31,950 nt of DNA. It comes from an uncultured Eubacteriales bacterium (GTDB lineage: Bacteria > Bacillota > Clostridia > Oscillospirales > Oscillospiraceae). Where the stretch lies: the NCBI GenBank assembly GCA_900546485.1, contig URDK01000027.1, forward strand, positions 1-31,950. Reading direction: 5' to 3'. The position numbers were made by a program, and so were the translations under genes. This document shows positions 30,508 through 31,950 of the stretch, one piece after another. The stretch's first letter is position 1; each line of letters begins with the position of its first letter. The notes below the pieces were generated by a model that saw only the letters and a program-made list of their open reading frames with translations, made no database searches and was not told the origin of the DNA.

Positions 30508-31838
30508 GCGAAAAAAGCGAAAAGATCTACGAGGCCGTAACCAACCTCTCCGACGAGCTGGTGGAGAACGCCGCCGCGAGGCCCAAAAAGCCCCGCCGGG
30601 CATGGTACATAAGCGCGGTTGCGGCGCTGCTGGTCGTTGTCATAGCCGCCGCTTTGCTGCGCCCCGGCGCCACGGGCTCGGCCCTTGCCATAGCGGAGGC
30701 GGCGTATGACGAGTATGAGCGGCTGCCGGACGGCATCTCCGCGCCCAGTGAGTGCTTTGAGGCCCTGACGGCGCAGTTGCTCTCCAGCGCTGGGGATGAA
30801 AACGCCGTGGTGTCGCCGGTGAATATCTACATGGCCCTCGCCATGCTGGCAGAGCTCACGGATGGAAACAGCCGTTCCCAGCTCCTCGAGCTCATCGGCA
30901 CAGACAGCTTGGAGGCGCTCCGTGAACAGGCCGGGTCCATCTGGCGGGCCTGCAGCCGGGACGAGGACGAGATACAGAGCGTCCTCGCGAGCTCGGTGTG
31001 GCTGCGCGAGGACATAGGCTATGTGCAGAGCACCATGGACACGCTTGCGGACACCTATTATGCCTCGTCCTATCGCGGCGAGATGGGCACAGCGGAGCTG
31101 GACAGGGCCATCCAAAGCTGGCTCAACGAGCAGACGCGCGGGCTGCTTGAGGAACAGGCCGCGTCCATTGAGACGAACCCCCTCACTGTCCTGCTGCTGG
31201 CGACGACCATCTATTACAGCGCGCAGTGGACAAGCGAGTTCCGTGAGGAGCTCAACTACACGGACGTCTTTCACACACCGTCAGGTGACGTGGACGCCGA
31301 GTACATGTATGCCGGGCAGTTTATGGACTATTTCTGCGGCGAGGGCTGGGGCGCGGTGCGGCTCAGTCTACGGGGCGGAAACAGCATGTGGTTCATTCTC
31401 CCCGACGAGGGCGTCTCCGTGGACACGCTGCTGGAAAATGAGGAGGTCATGCGGCTGATGTCCACCGGCGAGGCGGGCGAGAGCGAGTATGCAAGGGTCT
31501 ATTTCTCCGTGCCGAAGTTCGACATTGCCTCTCAGCTCGACCTCATAGACGGGCTCAAGGCGCTGGGCGTCACGGACGTGTTCGACCCCGCCGTCTCAGA
31601 TTTCACACCGATGACGACTGACACTGACGAGATATACGTCTCCGAGGTCACTCACGCGGCGCGGGTGAGGATAGACGAGGAAGGTGTGGAGGCTGCGGCC
31701 TTTACGGTCATCGTGGGTGACGCCGCGGCGGCAGAGCCGGAGGACGAGATATATTTCACCCTCGACCGTCCCTTCCTCTTCGCCATAAGCTCGCGGGATG
31801 ACCTTCCGCTCTTCGCAGGCGTCGTTAACCAGCCATAA
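30504..31838 (+). CDS. Membrane-anchored serpin with anti-sigma-like N terminus
   Basis: This 444-residue protein starts with a cytoplasmic segment of about 32 residues (KIYEAVTNLSDELVENAA), similar in style to short anti-sigma ends common next to ECF factors in gut clostridia. One membrane helix follows (about 34-52), then an extracytoplasmic serpin (about 62-444). Serpin hallmarks are SPVNIYMALAMLAEL, ATTIYYSAQWTSEF, YVSEVTHAARVRIDEEG, the inhibitory-type hinge EEGVEAAAF (392-400) and the end DRPFLFAI...LFAGVVNQ. The reactive-centre loop (394-412) is rich in Ala; counting from the hinge puts P1 near Ala408, which suggests an elastase-like target. It overlaps the sigma factor gene by 4 nt. 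I infer a sensor of outside proteases that controls the sigma factor; a plain surface protease inhibitor is the alternative. Confidence 0.88.
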   Translation: MSEKSEKIYEAVTNLSDELVENAAARPKKPRRAWYISAVAALLVVVIAAALLRPGATGSALAIAEAAYDEYERLPDGISAPSECFEALTAQLLSSAGDENAVVSPVNIYMALAMLAELTDGNSRSQLLELIGTDSLEALREQAGSIWRACSRDEDEIQSVLASSVWLREDIGYVQSTMDTLADTYYASSYRGEMGTAELDRAIQSWLNEQTRGLLEEQAASIETNPLTVLLLATTIYYSAQWTSEFREELNYTDVFHTPSGDVDAEYMYAGQFMDYFCGEGWGAVRLSLRGGNSMWFILPDEGVSVDTLLENEEVMRLMSTGEAGESEYARVYFSVPKFDIASQLDLIDGLKALGVTDVFDPAVSDFTPMTTDTDEIYVSEVTHAARVRIDEEGVEAAAFTVIVGDAAAAEPEDEIYFTLDRPFLFAISSRDDLPLFAGVVNQP

Positions 31839-31868
31839 AAAACAGGGAGCCAACCGGCTCCCTGTTTT
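31839..31868. terminator. Bidirectional terminator between the serpin and the SLH-protein gene
   Basis: AAAACAGGGAGCC (31839-31851) and GGCTCCCTGTTTT (31856-31868) are exact reverse complements with a 4-nt loop. It starts directly after the serpin stop and serves both convergent genes. Confidence 0.88.
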
Positions 31869-31882
31869 AATTTTGTTGGGGT

Positions 31883-31950
31883 TTACGCCTCGATGTAGCG
31901 CATGAAGATGGCCGCAGCCTGGGCGCGGGTCGCGGTGGCGGTCGGAGTGA
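31883..31950 (-). CDS. 3' end of an SLH-domain surface protein gene
   Basis: The minus strand ends in a frame TATATRAQAAAIFMRYIEA with TAA at 31885-31883. This is the end of an S-layer homology repeat (compare SASRAQVAAIIHRFLDKK at the end of the large protein at 6599). The rest of the gene lies beyond the right edge. It would be a second cell-wall-anchored surface protein. Confidence 0.82.
   Translation of the reverse strand, partial: TPTATATRAQAAAIFMRYIEA

Noticed and set aside
1..31950. CRISPR arrays, tRNA or rRNA genes, insertion-sequence transposases
   Set aside because: No regularly spaced direct repeats, cloverleaf-like or rRNA-like sequence, or transposase motifs were seen in reading both strands. 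The only recombinase is the serine enzyme at 13049.

Overview
The window looks like the chromosome of an anaerobic, gut-type clostridium of the Oscillospiraceae kind. It has high GC content, AGGAGG-type ribosome binding sites, oxygen-sensitive glycyl-radical chemistry, SLH-anchored surface proteins, LacI/ABC sugar regulons and a fragment of the sporulation sigma factor gene sigK. I see no rRNA, tRNA or CRISPR array.

Left part (1-4939): a complete 4-hydroxyphenylacetate decarboxylase operon, hpdB-hpdC-hpdA, on the minus strand. It converts 4-hydroxyphenylacetate from tyrosine to p-cresol. All catalytic and cluster-ligand residues that I know for this enzyme are present. A Crp/Fnr-family regulator diverges from it, and a perfect 29-bp palindrome lies between the two promoters. 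Next (4940-12755) come terminators, a possible decayed gene, a YibE/F-like membrane protein and a 2,026-residue secreted protein. That protein combines a PHP-type hydrolase domain, a CARDB-like domain, a GATase-like region, OB folds and three SLH repeats.

Middle (12854-14753): a small gene overlapping a large serine recombinase, followed directly by the last 24 codons of sigK. This is the signature of one end of a skin-like intervening element. The 5' part of sigK is not in the window, so the element, if intact, extends past the left edge and would include the p-cresol operon.

Right of this junction (14758-24950) is a divergent carbohydrate locus. GH65 and an (alpha/alpha)6-type glycosidase lie on the minus strand. 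A LacI regulator, an ABC sugar importer (lipoprotein plus two permeases) and a GH31 glycosidase lie on the plus strand. Matching LacI operators sit next to both promoters. The locus probably imports and breaks down an alpha-glucoside or related oligosaccharide.

The end (24935-31950) holds an ABC-F ribosome-protection type protein behind a structured leader with a three-codon upstream ORF, a UvrD/PcrA helicase, and an aldose 1-epimerase. It also holds a two-gene unit of an ECF-type sigma factor overlapping a membrane-anchored serpin whose N terminus looks like an anti-sigma segment. This last pair is the best candidate for a little-described signalling system: a protease-inhibitor fold placed where an anti-sigma sensor domain should be. 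The window ends in the 3' end of another SLH-domain gene.
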